A stretch of DNA of 64,000 nt from Lepisosteus oculatus. Lineage: Eukaryota; Chordata; Actinopteri; Semionotiformes; Lepisosteidae. This document shows positions 41,501 through 54,002 of the stretch, in pieces; the stretch's first letter is position 1, and the number at the start of each line of letters is the position of its first letter. Location: NCBI RefSeq assembly GCF_040954835.1, contig NC_090716.1, positions 5,009,605 to 5,073,604 of the forward strand, given 5' to 3'. Position numbers and translations under genes: made by a program. The notes below the pieces were generated by a model, which saw only the letters and a list, made by a program, of their open reading frames with translations, made no database searches and was not told the origin of the DNA.

Positions 41501-42590
41501 ATGTGTCACAGGCATTTTTCGGCGCAGGTACTGCAATTTAGAAAAGCAGGTAACTGGAAAGACACATTAACATATTTGTCTTGGGTGGCTGAAACATGCC
41601 TTTTCTTTTTACTTCCCAATTTAATTTATGTTCATAAAAATAGGGTTGTGTTACTATTTGTGACTTGGAGCTCAGGCAGAAAAAAGCTTTTCTCCATAAA
41701 TCATTCTTATGGGACTTCAAGCATGCTTATTGTTGTAATGCAAGTGCACCTATTACCGAGTTAAACGTGGGGGAAATGATTCTCTCCACATAAGAATCAC
41801 TTTTGTCAAAGCATTATGGATTTTTCTATTGACTGAATAAACAAAGAGTTTAGGGCAGAAAACTGAAATAACTTATTTTAAAAAACCCACAATGTGCTCA
41901 AATTCAGTTCCAGCTTGAATGCTGTGGTGAAGGCTTGAGAGATTCAGATCCATGGAGCAAACTGGTACTACTGAGGTCTTTAAACTAAGCAAAGTTCTTT
42001 GAACCCAAGAGAAACACAATTTGGTTTATCATTAATGCAGGTTTTTAAAAAACTATTAATACAGGTATTCTGTGCACATTTTTTAGATTGAATATAAAAC
42101 AGAAGCCACACTGTAGGTATCTTGAGGAAAGCAGTAACTACTGCAGTTGGGTCTTGTTGAGCCTTAACCATTCTCTTGCAAAATCTGGATATAATATAGC
42201 TATCCAAATGCACAGTGTGCTGGTTAAGTAAAACAAATCTTGAAGTGCAGTATAGTTGGGTAATTTTCTTTCCAGGTTCGTATTGTACAATGAATTGGTA
42301 ATATTTGAAAGTCCATAAATATCAAAGTGTAAGGTCTGCAATGAACTGTGGATCTTCTCCCTTGCTGTGCCCATTTATATCTCATCTGCTCGGAGGAGTT
42401 GGAATCCTTCAGTTAACAATATAATAAGAATGATCTGCTCAATGCCCCAGGCAGCCTGCCTGATTGATGGGCAGAGGAGCTGTTCCAACACACAAGAGTC
42501 TCTGACTGGAGATGAACGTTTGTATCCGACCTGAAATTATAAATCATTCAATGGGCTCTGCTGCAACTAAAAAAAAAAAGGTCTTTTCTG
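35540..42590. other. Non-coding region, no gene seen
   Basis: Seven kilobases of AT-rich unique-looking sequence. The stretch 38090-38400 lacks repeats and is rich in ATTA and CAAAG-type cores, so it could be conserved non-coding DNA. A short (GT)n tract lies at about 40848-40861. No coding exon was recognised. Confidence 0.35.
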
Positions 42591-42596
42591 CCACAG

Positions 42597-42649
42597 GTCC
42601 TGGCACTGTGGGGAAAAAGACTCAGCCACTGAGGTGCTTGAACTTACAG
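42597..42649 (+). other. Candidate small untranslated exon
   Basis: A 53-nt segment is bounded by a pyrimidine-rich acceptor (tcttttctgccacag, ending at 42596) and a near-consensus donor (ACAG|GTAAGAATG at 42649/42650). It has no ATG and no similarity I recognise. It could be a 5' UTR exon of the gene suspected to start near 27.4 kb, or chance. Confidence 0.22.
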
Positions 42650-42659
42650 GTAAGAATGA

Positions 42660-45600
42660 TAACTGCCGGTCAGGCTGTGAGACTTATAGCTGTTAAAATA
42701 ACATTTGCGTCCAATTATTTGTATTCTAATAACCATAATAATAAAAAAATCTGTAATTATTATGTAGGGCTGTTATCTGTCCAGCTTCAGTTGCGTTTAA
42801 TTATGGTCATTGCTGTTTGCTTGACAGAAGTGGGCAGTCTCTGGAAGGCTCTGCACTGCCCTGGAAATATCACCTTCATGGGAATGAGAAACTAATTACC
42901 TCTCGGGTTCGAAAGCTCAGGCACAATGCACTTGGAGGACATGTCAGATATATATTTTTTTTTAATCAGCTGCAGGGAGGACACTTAAAAATGCAGCTCA
43001 ACCTGTTTTTTTTTTTTAAATCTCCTAAACAAAACCTTCATTTGTGTTTGACAGATCTAAAAAATGTTTACTTGAGACATCCAAGTCTTGGTTCTCTTCT
43101 GTTCTAACCAAGTGGCACTAATTAGTTTGCCTAACACAGCTGTGAGTTAAACAGTATGGGAGAAGTAAATTGATGAGGGACAGTGTGTTTACCTGCGAAT
43201 GCAGCTGCCTTTGCACCTGGAAAGGGAAGTGTGGGATCAGGGGTCCTTTGCCAATTAGCATTTTATAGTGAAATAGTACACCTGAAATTTCTCAATAAAA
43301 TAAGTGCCACTAATTTTTTTTTTCCCTGGGGGCTTGAGGTGACAATGTCTCTTTTTGCATAAAAGAAATTGTGCCCACAGAATAATGCATTTATATCCAT
43401 CCCAGTTAATGCTGTTAAAATAGATGCTATAATCAGCATTTGATGTGTCAAAATGGAGAGGTGGAACAGCATTGTGTTTATTCCCCATGGCATGTTTTAC
43501 CATTATAAGCACAAATTGTACAACTGGGGTGTGCTGACCTCTTCTGTGAACATCTTGTATCTTAACAGATGGGATATTCACCCCACTGACAGGAAGACTA
43601 TTGAGCACGGTGGAATCGTGACCAGTTTTTTATCTTTTTTGATTGTTTGCAGTAGAGATGATTATTTCAGTCCCTTAATTTTGCTCTCTTGAATCGGGCT
43701 TTGTTTTCTTTTATCCCAGTAATCTGTCGAAGGACCGCTTCAGGCTAGAGGGTTTGTATGTAATTTTTAGTTATGTCTTGAAGGCAGTTGTTCTGATCCT
43801 GGTTGTGGTGGTTTGTTAGCAGATCCTTTGATAGGAGTCCACAGTTCTTTGTGTCCTTGGCACTTCCACAGGCCAGGGAAGGAGGAAAGTGTTTTTTGTT
43901 TTTTTAAAAGATGGATATGTTTTTATCCAGGAGGCACCTGCTGCTGTGAGGTGACAACCTGGCTTACTTGTCCTGGGTTGGGGAAAAAAAGACAAGGGAT
44001 TGGTTAATCCCTTGTTGGAATCCAGGACCCGATTAGATGGAGATGGATGACAGCCATTGATCATGGGTGCTCCATGGTGGATTAGCAAAGGCAAACATAA
44101 GCACTAAACGTATCAGTGATTGTTGGGGGGGAAAAAAAAACATAACAAATCTGACAGATAATTTAGAAGTGAGTCAGGCTGTACCTAGAGGAACCTCAGA
44201 AAAAGTACAGGAACCTGAGCACATCACTGCACTATGATGATTGTTTGATGTTGAGTCTGGGGATTATTTGATGGAAGCGTATGCAGCATCAGAAGCTAAC
44301 AAATATAACATTTTGAAATTCCCCTGTCTTAGCTCCAGTGGTGGCGTCTCACCACACACCTAAAGCCTGCTCTGATGCAATGCAGTTTGACTTGAAAAAG
44401 ATTGTGCAAGTTAGGGCACAGTGTTCATATTTTCTAAAGTGCAAACACCACATGCATTTTTATTTCTTTCAGTTACTTTTTTTTTTTCCCCTTGACATGT
44501 CTGTGCAAATTGCATCAGGCTCTTGAGCGTCAGAGTGCATCAGGAGCCTGAAGCAGTGAGGCCACCCTTGTCAGTATGGCAGCATCACTGTTCTCCAGCT
44601 GACCTCAATATGGTGAGCTCCAAGTTTAAATTTGGTTGAGCAAGAGGCCTTCTGCGACATTTGGTCTGAATATTAATAAAAGTGGTATTTGCCATTGAAA
44701 GTAGTGCCTTAACAGTTACTGTTTTGCCTTTTTTTATTTATTACATTTTGCTGTCACATACAGCAAAATGCACATGCACATGCACTGGAATGTCAGAAGC
44801 AGCAAAGCGGGGGGAAAAAAAGAGACTGCTAGACTCACTGCACATTTATTTATTGCATTTTATAAAATGACTCTGAAGCAGCATTTGATTCTGTACGGTA
44901 ATATGTGTTAATTCACCAAATTATCTACCACAGTGTAATTCAGATTGTATAGTATAATTTTGGTGTACGAGCAGTGTATTATTACTTGAAATGTGTATAT
45001 TAAAGCATTAACAGCTTGATGTTAAGCACACTTTTAATTTGTAATGAGTATTATTACCCCCTCCTAGATGCCTAAAGGAGGTTTTCTCGTATTTCAATAT
45101 TTTTATTCTAGTAATGCAGGAATGTTAGTTTGCTACCCGTGTGGTAATTTACAGGAATTATCTAGAAAGGCCTTCTAAAAATTGACATTTTAAAAACTGT
45201 AATTGATAGGTATCATAGACTGCAGATGTTCACATGAGTGGCAATCTTATTTGTATATACGTTTATATTGTCCATTAATCAAATCTGACAAACATGACAA
45301 CACACACATCGTTCTTGGCAGCTGGTGAGGTTCTACGAAGGTATTTCTTGGGGTCATTTACAATTAACCCACCCCCCTTCACACGAGTTACCTGGTAAGA
45401 TAAACCTTCCATCATCCATTCTAAGTTAATTCATGTGTGTAATATGATTCCATTTCTTATTGGATTTAACACTGTCTGCTACCTTTTAAACAGTTTTTCT
45501 GTGGTAATCATTTTATCTCCAGCATTCTACATTGGATAAAATGGAGCAGAGTGAACAATGATAAAAAGAACCAGATCTTGTTCTCCTGTTAGAATTGTTT

Positions 45601-46240
45601 TTAAACCCTGATTGGGAATGGACTTGTCCTGACTGAATCAACTTTCCTGGAGCACCTGAAAAACCTCTTACTCAATTGAGCATGAAAATCCTAATGCTCT
45701 ATTTATCCTTTTGTTTTTTTAAAAATTAAAGTATACACTTCATATTTTGGGAGATTGATTACATGTTTGTGGTGTCATTGTGATTTATTGATCTTTCGTT
45801 TTTGACTGTGATGCACTTAAGTGACTTTGACTGTTGCATAAGCTCCAAATTGCCTCATTTATGAAGCAATTGATTGGGAGAAGACGATCATTTAACCTGT
45901 TAAATGCCAAGCCCAATAAATATAAAATAGGATCAACTTTGAAAGGAGCTAGTATGCCCTAGTTTTCAAATGTACAACAAATTCATGCCATTGGTGTATT
46001 CGAGGGTAGAATAAGTCAGTGCACTGTTTCTTACCAACTGCGATGTTCACAGTCAGCAATTTCTAGCCAGGCAAGACTTTGCAGCCAAATTCAATCTGTC
46101 ACTGTTAGGCCATGATCTGAGAGAGAGTGGCAACATCTGGCCAAGATCGATGGGGAGCTCCAAGTGTGATGTTTTGACTATGAGTATTTCATCACTCCAG
46201 AACATCTCTTGTATTAAGTGATGGAGCCTGGCTGCATGCC
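42660..46240. other. Non-coding region, no gene seen
   Basis: AT-rich sequence with several A/T homopolymers. No exon or classified repeat recognised. Confidence 0.35.
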
Positions 46241-46244
46241 GACA

Positions 46245-46640
46245 CATTGGTCAAGTTCTGGGACTTGATTTGCTGGCCTTCCTGTGTGCCCATCCTGACA
46301 TGACAGCATTCCAGCACAGCCATGCAGATTCTCATGCTGCCTGTATAACAGCTGCCTTGTGTTGTGATAAGAGAAAATCAGCTATGCAATGGTTGCTTTG
46401 CTCTCCAAATGCGAGCTGCATTGAACCTTAGGATAATATAGGATAATGTCTGGTATCTAGGGCTGAGAAACAAGCAAAACTTTTTCTTCAGGTTTCATGA
46501 GAGGATTTGGACAAAATCCTGCATGACAGCATCTGGAAGCTGGTGAAGAGCTGGAGCCACAAACGTATTGCTTCCAAAGGTTGCCACATGCTGTAGTCAC
46601 AGGCTTGTAGCATTCCCAGGAGATTGCCTATTGATGACAA
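46245..46640 (+). pseudogene. Tc1/mariner-family transposase relic
   Basis: In one plus frame the segment around 46267-46360 reads CAHPDMTAFQHSHADSHAAC, which parallels the HPNMT-x-QHDNA-x-x-H-x-A region of fish Tc1-like transposases. Further on, CSPNASCIEP parallels the SPDLNPIEH motif. Stops and frame breaks interrupt it, so it is dead. Inverted terminal repeats were not found. Confidence 0.5.
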
Positions 46641-47486
46641 GTGCTAACCCCCTAATGAATTTGCTTATGTCAAGTCTGTTCAATAAAATGTATACTTCTT
46701 ATACAGAAATGTGTCCATGTTCCTGATTGTAACTTTGTGTATTTCTTTCAGTTATGTGATAATTTTTTCAATGCTCATCATAGAATTAAGTATATCAAGT
46801 ATGGAAGACCAAGTCATTTCTGATTAAGTCATTATTATAATAAGCACCCTCATTTGCATTTCTGAAATAAAAATCACATTCTTTTTTTATTCAGAAAGTG
46901 GCAGCCTAGATGCCTGATCTGTGTCACATTCATACTAGGCTATGTTCTGGGGCTTCCAAATGAATTGCACAGTAAGACCTTTAGAGTACTGGTTGAGGCC
47001 TGTGGTTCCAATGGACTTATGCAAGCCTGGGCTACATCTGAGATGAACCACAGCACTGTGGAAATAGAGCAGTGAGAATGGTTTGGGTGGGCCTGCATTA
47101 TTCGAAGCTGTTCCACCTTCTGTCCTACAGTGTTGCCAGTGAAAGTCGCATAGCTTCCCCAGTCACCTGACAGGCATAGCTTTTGGAGGAAGGCATGCAT
47201 GACCCTCTCCCTGTCCAAGTTAGCCTGAGGGATATAGCTATAAACTATAGTTGATTAACAATTAGTGATTTCAGTGGGGGTAGAGTGGAGTGTTAGAAAT
47301 GTAGTTCACTGTTTAATGCATTTTGAAACTGCTTCATCTTTATCCTTGGTCTTTAGTTGTGTTCTATAGAATATTGCATCTCAGATGAGTTAATAAGTGT
47401 TCAATTTCTCTTTGCAAAAGAGCATGGCAAAATAATGTTCTTTTAATTACACATCCCCATTAGCAAGTATTAACAATTAAGTAAGA

Positions 47487-47500
47487 CCATGGTTTTGTCA
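47487..47500 (+). repeat. Target-site duplication, left copy
   Basis: 14-nt ccatggttttgtca, identical to 47671-47684 on the other side of the SINE. Confidence 0.9.
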
Positions 47501-47670
47501 GTGTGGCCCCGACTAGTTCTGTTGGTTGAGCATGAGACTCTAATCTCAGGGTAGTGGGTTCGCGTCCCTTGTCGGGTGCCAGGTCCTCCATGTTGGAGGT
47601 TGGGCACAAGGCTAACATACCTGTACCATAAAAAAAAAAACTAATGCCGGAAGGTATAACGGGCAAACAT
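47501..47670 (+). mobile_element. Full-length tRNA-Lys-related SINE with exact target-site duplication
   Basis: The 170-bp insert is flanked by identical 14-nt copies of ccatggttttgtca (47487-47500 and 47671-47684). The head (from about 47505) resembles tRNA-Lys: an A-box-like TAGTTCTGTTGG, an anticodon region with one T missing, and a B-box GGTTCGCGTCC. A tRNA-unrelated body follows ('gttgggcacaaggctaacat'), then a run of 11 A and a short tail. Intact flanks imply a fairly recent insertion. Confidence 0.88.
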
Positions 47671-47684
47671 CCATGGTTTTGTCA
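47671..47684 (+). repeat. Target-site duplication, right copy
   Basis: 14-nt ccatggttttgtca, identical to 47487-47500. Confidence 0.9.
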
Positions 47685-47689
47685 TCTTA

Positions 47690-50600
47690 CTACAGACCTT
47701 TAGCCAAACTTTTGCCGTCTTTGACAATAGAGCTTTCATCAGAAGCTAGATCTTGACGGGGCTCATCAGTAATTTGCTGACACTGACAAATATCTGCTCT
47801 TCTAATGGCAAACTGTCTCTTTGCCAAAGACTTTTTGAGTACTTCTTGTTTGTACAAATTGATCAACACAGACTGCATAGCCTGGTCCTGTCCTGGTCTG
47901 TGTTGCACAGCGTCCGGTATGATTTATTCTGCAAGATTTGATTCTTAAATGGAATGGTGTTTTGTCTGGTGTTTACAAGGACATTTATTTTCATCAATAT
48001 AAAATGAGCTTTCACAATTCCTTATCTTGAGAGTTTTCAAATAGAAGCATCAATCAACTGATTTTTATCACTTGTAAAAAAAAAAATGGAATGGCAAAAC
48101 CTTAAGAAGAATAAGACTATACATGCATCAGGCTTCTTAGATGTCTTTGAGTCTTAAAACCTTGCCCTGCACAGGTCCTGATACTCATGTGGACAGGAGG
48201 TTTTTAGATTACATCCAGTCACCACAGGAACTAAACCAAATCTGTCTGATTGTATCTGCCCAGAGATCAGCTGGTCTCGGATGAATTAGAACCCAATTTC
48301 TAGAGGTTAAGGGTCAGAAAGTACTTGGCTATCTAACTGGAAACTGGGACAAATATGTCGTGTTAATGTATAGTAACTGTTGGTGGGATATTTCAGAGTT
48401 CAGATGCGGAGTGTATTAAATGGGGCTTTTTTTTATGAAGCCTGAACAAATCCAATAAAGAGAGCGCATATCAGATAATAAGGAGCAGAGATTGTAGGAA
48501 AACATGAGACTTCACTGTAGTGATGGATGGACTGGTAAATATAGAAACCAGTTAAATTCTGCTAGCAGCTTCTACCAGGTCATTTGCATAGCTCCCCCTG
48601 ACAGTAACTCTAGGTATGGCTAAAAATGTGCACCGTAAATAAGATGTGTTAGTTTTAAAGGAGTACTGACCACATTGTAGAAAAGTTCATTGTGATTTGT
48701 AAGTTTTCATCACTAGTCTGTGAAATCCCATTTTGCTATGGGAATTTTTTAACCAGTAAGGGAATTAATTGTTGAATCAAAGAAGCTATGTGCAAGAGCG
48801 CAGGTGCCGTTGACAATCTCATACAACAATCCAGAGGCAGTTGTTTGTTGTTTCCGTCTTTGCCATCCTTCTTCATTCCCAGACGTGCACTTGTTAAGCA
48901 GGACTTGTAAGCAGGGAAACGGAGGTATAGGTAATATATCTGCAAACTGTGTGTATATTTGTTGTTTTAGCTGGTTGAGCTTTAACGTTTGAAATATATT
49001 AACAGATCTTTCATGCTTTGTGTGCCTTCTGCTTTTGATTTGTTGTCGGGGATTTAATGGTTACAAATAACCTCACATTAGGGCGGACGTAAATCAGAAC
49101 TTTAACTTGCTCAGCGATCACAAATACTGAGGACCAAGTCGCTTGGCTGCTTTCCATTGGGTAAGTACAGTACATGAAACTGCTGGGAACCAGAAAGTAG
49201 CTATCGAATAACATGCTTGGAGTTTGTAATTCATGGGTGGGTCAGAGCTTTGATTCAGACTACTGTAGGTCTTCGGCCCTGTGAGGTATGTAAAATTTTT
49301 TTACGTTGTTGAGCAAGAGGGCCTTTATGTGGGGAGAGAAGCATTTACTTGCAAGATGGTATAAAAATGCTTTTGTTGTACTCAGCTGTTGACGTTTGAG
49401 ACTTGGATTCTGTGAATCCACATTAGATGATGTGACAAAAAAAACAATTTCCTCTATTTTGTATAAAATGCTTCTGTCCACATTATGAAATGTGAACCAC
49501 AGGATTCTTTTTGTCCAGTTTGTCATGGCTGTTGCCAGGAATAAGTGGCTCTCTGATAATGGAAGGAAGAATATTGTTGCTACTCTGGCCTTTTGTTAAT
49601 TATTAATGTGAACAGGTTGCCAGACCTATGAGCTGTATGAGAGAGCTGCAGTGTATGCAAGACCCTGATGGAAATTCAAAATGTTATGTAGCAGAAGGTT
49701 TATCACAATTTCAAAGAGGAAATTTGCATCATTCAAGTTCATGAGATGAAGACAGAGTTTGGATGCATGAAACTAGGAGAGAGCCCCCCACCCCAGCAGT
49801 GTTATATTAGGTTCACTGAAATTTAGTTGCTAGGATTTTAGAACATGTATATGATCATAAGAGTGACCATCTTCACAATAAATTTATGCTTGCAGGAATA
49901 ATAAGGTTACAGGTTCTTCTCTAGGCTATCCCATTCTGTGCGTGAGTGATTTTGAGTTTGCTTTTTGATCGGTGGATATCTATATCAAAACCCAGCCCAA
50001 ACATACTTGTAGAATTCCATGTGAAATATATTCTTAGTGCATTTAAAATAGTTTTTATGGATGATTTTTCAGGAAACAAAATTGTTTTATTGGGGGTGCA
50101 ACAGTAGTTACCAGGGCACAGTACTGCTGTTATTGCACAAGCATGCAGCTATGAGTTCTCCTTTATAAAAAAAACTTGTTAATCCAAATCTCTTTTGAAC
50201 ATGGCTGTTTCGCAAATGTTTATTCATAATGTTTGCTGACCCAGACCGTTATATCTGATGGCGTGATGTCACAAAAAACAAAAGAGCTTCTTTCTGTGAT
50301 GTTCAATTTGGGGAAATAACTATCTAAAATCAAGAATAAAAATAAGTTCATTTTTGATTGACCAAAAGTACTTTATTTGCAAGGCAGCTGACTAGAGTCT
50401 TTGAAGCTTTATTTTTAAAAACAAAAGTCTGAATTTGTTTTCAGAGTAATTTTTCATTTTTAACCCAGCATATACATCCTTGAAACAGGAGAGACTTCAT
50501 CTTCAATATTGAATGGGATATTTTCTGAAGCCTGTGCCAGATGAAGGGGTATTTTGAAGCTTCCCCGTGTGATTGTTTGAACAGTGACAGTGCAACTGCA

Positions 50601-51090
50601 GTAGGTGGGACTGGTTTCATTGAGATAATGAAATGTTGTCTCAGAGAAGAGAAATGAGGCAGTAACAGGAAGAATTCGAAGAGTTGTCTGCCTGCACTGT
50701 GCGAAGCTGCATGATGCCAGTTTGAAAGATTCAAAGACTGTACCCTACAGTCTTTTTACAGCAAGCTTTGCTTCTATGTTATATTTATAAAACTTTCACG
50801 TTTTTTACTGTTTTATTTGTTTCAAAATCAGATTTATTGATTCATTGCCCTTGATCCCTACCAATTCAGAATGTCTCCCCATCTGTCCATTACATCCCCA
50901 GAACCAGCCTAGCAGTAATGCGGGCAACATACACGCACCCTTTGATATGTACAGCATCACAATGCATTAAAACACAAAGATTTCTATTTTTAAATTCGTT
51001 TGGATTCACCATTACATTTCTCACTGTAAAGCCTGACTTTATGATTACTGTCCCGTCTCACAAGGGGAGAATAAGGACACTTCTCAGTCA
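47690..51090. other. Non-coding region, no gene seen
   Basis: AT-rich sequence. A 72-codon minus-strand frame at 47908-47690 has mixed composition but no recognised similarity or splice context. Nothing else stands out. Confidence 0.35.
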
Positions 51091-51094
51091 TGCC

Positions 51095-51375
51095 CACCTG
51101 TTGGAGCCCTTCGGCGTTTTTCATTTGACAATACTTCAAGCACCACAGGAGAATTGATGCTGGTTGGTGGAGCTGCACAGCTCTTGCTGACTTTGCCGCT
51201 TGACATGAGCGCAAGGCAGATCCCAGGAATCGCCACGTAGCGAGACTTCCTGCCCCTGCTGTTGTAGAGCTCAGCGTGAGCCGCTGTTTGGGCAATACCA
51301 GTCACAGCTGGTAAATGAGTAGTGCCGGGCTCAAGCCATCAATGTCTGGATCACAAGGCTTAGCCTGTAAGGCAA
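51095..51375 (-). mobile_element. tRNA-derived SINE (family B), diverged copy
   Basis: On the minus strand the head and body (about 51370 down) align by eye with the plus-strand copy at 17.3 kb: 'gtgactggtattgcccaaac' and 'agcggctcacgctgagctc' parallel 'ggactgggattagccaagcg' and onward. Old copy, no clear target-site duplication. It is immediately followed on its 5' side by a second copy. Confidence 0.5.
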
Positions 51376-51680
51376 CACATCCTCCTTTTTGCACTGCTGG
51401 AGTTGCCCGTGTGTCAGATGGAGCCGTGACGGCGCTCGAACGGAGGACGCCACAACCTCGCCGGGCCTACCAGCTGAGGGGGTAACCAGAGGGTGGCGAG
51501 CTCTGGATTCCGGAGCATGCTGTTCCTTCTGTCCCGGCCCAGATGTGCGCCATTCTCTGGCAGTTCCTGTCCAGCGGCAGGAAGTGGCGCCGCCCGGAAT
51601 GGACCCAGCGTTCTCCAGGCAATAGGGAACATTCTGCACTCTGAGCGTAGGCTTTTACCAGATGAGCCACTTAGGAATCG
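51376..51680 (-). mobile_element. tRNA-derived SINE (family B), second tandem copy
   Basis: On the minus strand the head starts 'aagtggctcatctggtaaaa' at about 51673, like a Pol III A-box region. Its body includes 'ccgctggacaggaactgcca' and 'ggcgcacatctgggccggga', which parallel the 17.3 kb copy. It is strikingly GC-rich compared with its surroundings, which creates open frames in several registers that are not genes. Confidence 0.55.
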
Positions 51681-51699
51681 AATGTGAATGTAGAAAGGC

Positions 51700-52440
51700 A
51701 GGAGAATAAAAGGCGGTGAGTCTCCCAGTATAATTAGTTATGACAGTAAATGCTTTCTGCAGTCTTAAACTTAAAAAAAAAAATGTAGATGGTTGTGTGT
51801 GGAGTGGGGGGGGAGATTAGGTAGTGAATTTGCAATCCATTGAGCTAAGGGGTAATGCTTTCAGATGGAAGTGGTTTGTGGCTAGATGGATAATATTAGA
51901 TTCAGCACTACTGTATATTATTCAGTATTATGGAAATTGTGCTGATTGTTTTTTCATTGCTAACCTCCTTGGGGTTTCATCTGTACTTTGTTCGTGTTCT
52001 GTTTCATTTCCGACTTCTGTTTTTTTAACTTTGCCATGGACCAGAGTTGAGAGCAGCTGGAAGAGAAACTAAATTTAAGTGTACTTTCTCCCTAAAGTAC
52101 CTTTACATCTTCGTTTTAATTTTTTGTTTGTTTCTTTTTTTGCTTTTAAATAATTGATAGCCGTGCATTTGTCTTCTGCAGTTATTAAAGCTGTCCTACT
52201 GAAAGACCATAAATGAGATTACGCTTGCTGTATCCCATAGGCATAATTCTGTAAATTTATTTAAAAAACCCTGAATCCTGAGGCACTTTTGATTTAAAGT
52301 CTCACAACAGACCATTTGTCATAGTTTGCTTGTGGTCAGGGTATTGTGTAGTGTCAATTGAAACAAGGATAAATTATATCAAAGTGGTTGCTAGATTATG
52401 GAGTTTCGCTTTAGCTGTTTTGGTATTTTCTTTGAAATGA
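51700..52440. other. Non-coding region, no gene seen
   Basis: AT-rich, without recognised exons or repeats. Confidence 0.35.
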
Positions 52441-52444
52441 TACA

Positions 52445-52805
52445 TTAGTCACTGGCCACAATATTGGAAACCCCAAGTCTAATGAACAGAATCCCAGGGG
52501 CACTCCTATAAGCGCCTGCAGAGTAGGAGACAGGCTTCCATCACTTTTCCTGCCCAGAATGACCCCCAGATCTCAATCGTATTGCAAACCAATGAGAGTG
52601 ATGGAACACCCAGTTCAATCCCACACCTCATTACCTTCATCACAAACTCAGCTGAAGGCAGTTCCACTCAGAGGATGGTGTAGAATTAAGCTGCCAATGT
52701 TTCATGTCCCTGTGGACACTTCAAGTTGTTCTGGTGCTCGGGGAGACCCCCTCCTGCTACTTTATTGAGGTAGCTCTCATATTTTGGTCAATGAGCATAT
52801 AAGTG
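52445..52805 (+). mobile_element. Internally deleted Tc1-like transposon relic
   Basis: The left end 'tcactggccacaatattgga' and the right end 'tattttggtcaatgag' are imperfect inverted repeats resembling the termini of a common fish Tc1 family. The interior before the right end ('ccccagatctcaatc', 'ggggagaccccctcctgcta') resembles the last third of that family's transposase with many changes. The front part of the transposase is missing. Confidence 0.5.
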
Positions 52806-52809
52806 TGTC

Positions 52810-54000
52810 TTTCCATTTTTGTAACAAACGTTCTCTGGACAGGGAGACATCAGAGAAACTCGGAAGCAAGTTGCCTTTCTTTCTTTTCATTTCTAAGTTC
52901 CTTTGTGTCCAAATGATGGCTGTGACCTGTTGCTAATGTCTATTCAAACTGAATCTATAAAATATTTGCGGTGCAGTATACTGCACATGCAGCGCTGTCT
53001 GCTGAGAACAAGGCAAATGTTTGGAAACGTGAGCCGGCTATATTAACAATTGGTTTGATTCACTTTTACTTAATGTCAATAGGCTTTAGGTACTTAGCTT
53101 AGCTCCTATCCCAGTAGCTGGACATTTTAGGCTTATTGATGAGGACCATTTCCCATGTTTACTCATTATATAATTGTCAGTAGATGTTGTAACATATATT
53201 TTCATTTAGTTAGAATTTGTTAGAAACCGTTTTGTGCTACAACACTACATTAAAATTTGACAGTGATAATGTACCCCACGATGGATAGTGGAACCTTGTT
53301 TATGCCTCTGGAATGTTTGTTGCTGTTTTTTACTTTTATTCAACTTTAAATTGAATAGTGTATCGCTTCTAATTCTTTCAACCATTGTACTGGAAACTTA
53401 TCACTTAGGGCTACATTTTCTAAATAAAAGCCTGTCAATGATGGTGAAAATCAATACTACAAAGAGACTGATTTTCTCATTAGTAGAGACTTGAAATGAT
53501 TATTCTTTTCTTTTCAGCAATGCAAAAGACATCATGAGAAAATGATATAATGGAGTTTTCAAGAGATATCTATTATCTGTTTATAGCTACATTAGGCTGA
53601 AGCCGTTAGAAATGTCTTTTTAAGTCTGTGTAAAGCCTTTTAACATGGTATTGCACAAGTGAGACCCTTTGCTTTGTCACTGCTTCATAAGCTTGTCTCT
53701 GGTTCAAAACCTCAGTGAACTGCAATAAAGGAAAAGCGCTGAACAGGGCATTCTGTGAACTAATCATTTTTGCACTGAATGAAGTTTTGAAAATGTTAGC
53801 CTTTTCACGTCCTTCATGGAAATTGATTTTGAACTCCTTAGTTATTGGTGGAGAGTGATTCTGCCTCAACTCCCTTTGCTTATTCTCCCCATGTTGTTGT
53901 TGTTTCCTCTGTGTGCATGTGTATGAGAGCCTTACATCTGGCATCCTGTTTCCAGGGTAGGCTATGGATTGCTGTGACCCACACCTGGAGTGAGTTTTAA
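52810..54000. other. Non-coding region, no gene seen
   Basis: AT-rich. The longest frame (minus, 53944-53606) has no recognised similarity. Confidence 0.35.
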
Positions 54001-54002
54001 TA

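Noticed and set aside
46940..47218. 92-codon minus-strand frame next to the Tc1 relic
   Set aside because: Somewhat protein-like composition, but no motif I can match to a transposase or gene; left unannotated.
47505..47580. Functional tRNA-Lys gene
   Set aside because: The anticodon loop is one base short, the acceptor stem is imperfect, and a SINE body, A-run and target-site duplication follow, so it is a SINE head.
47690..47908. 72-codon minus-strand frame beside the young SINE
   Set aside because: No recognised similarity and no flanking splice signals; could be a pseudogene fragment but not supportable by eye.
51331..51687. Cluster of overlapping open frames on both strands
   Set aside because: They fall in GC-rich tRNA-derived SINE copies and show no protein family features.
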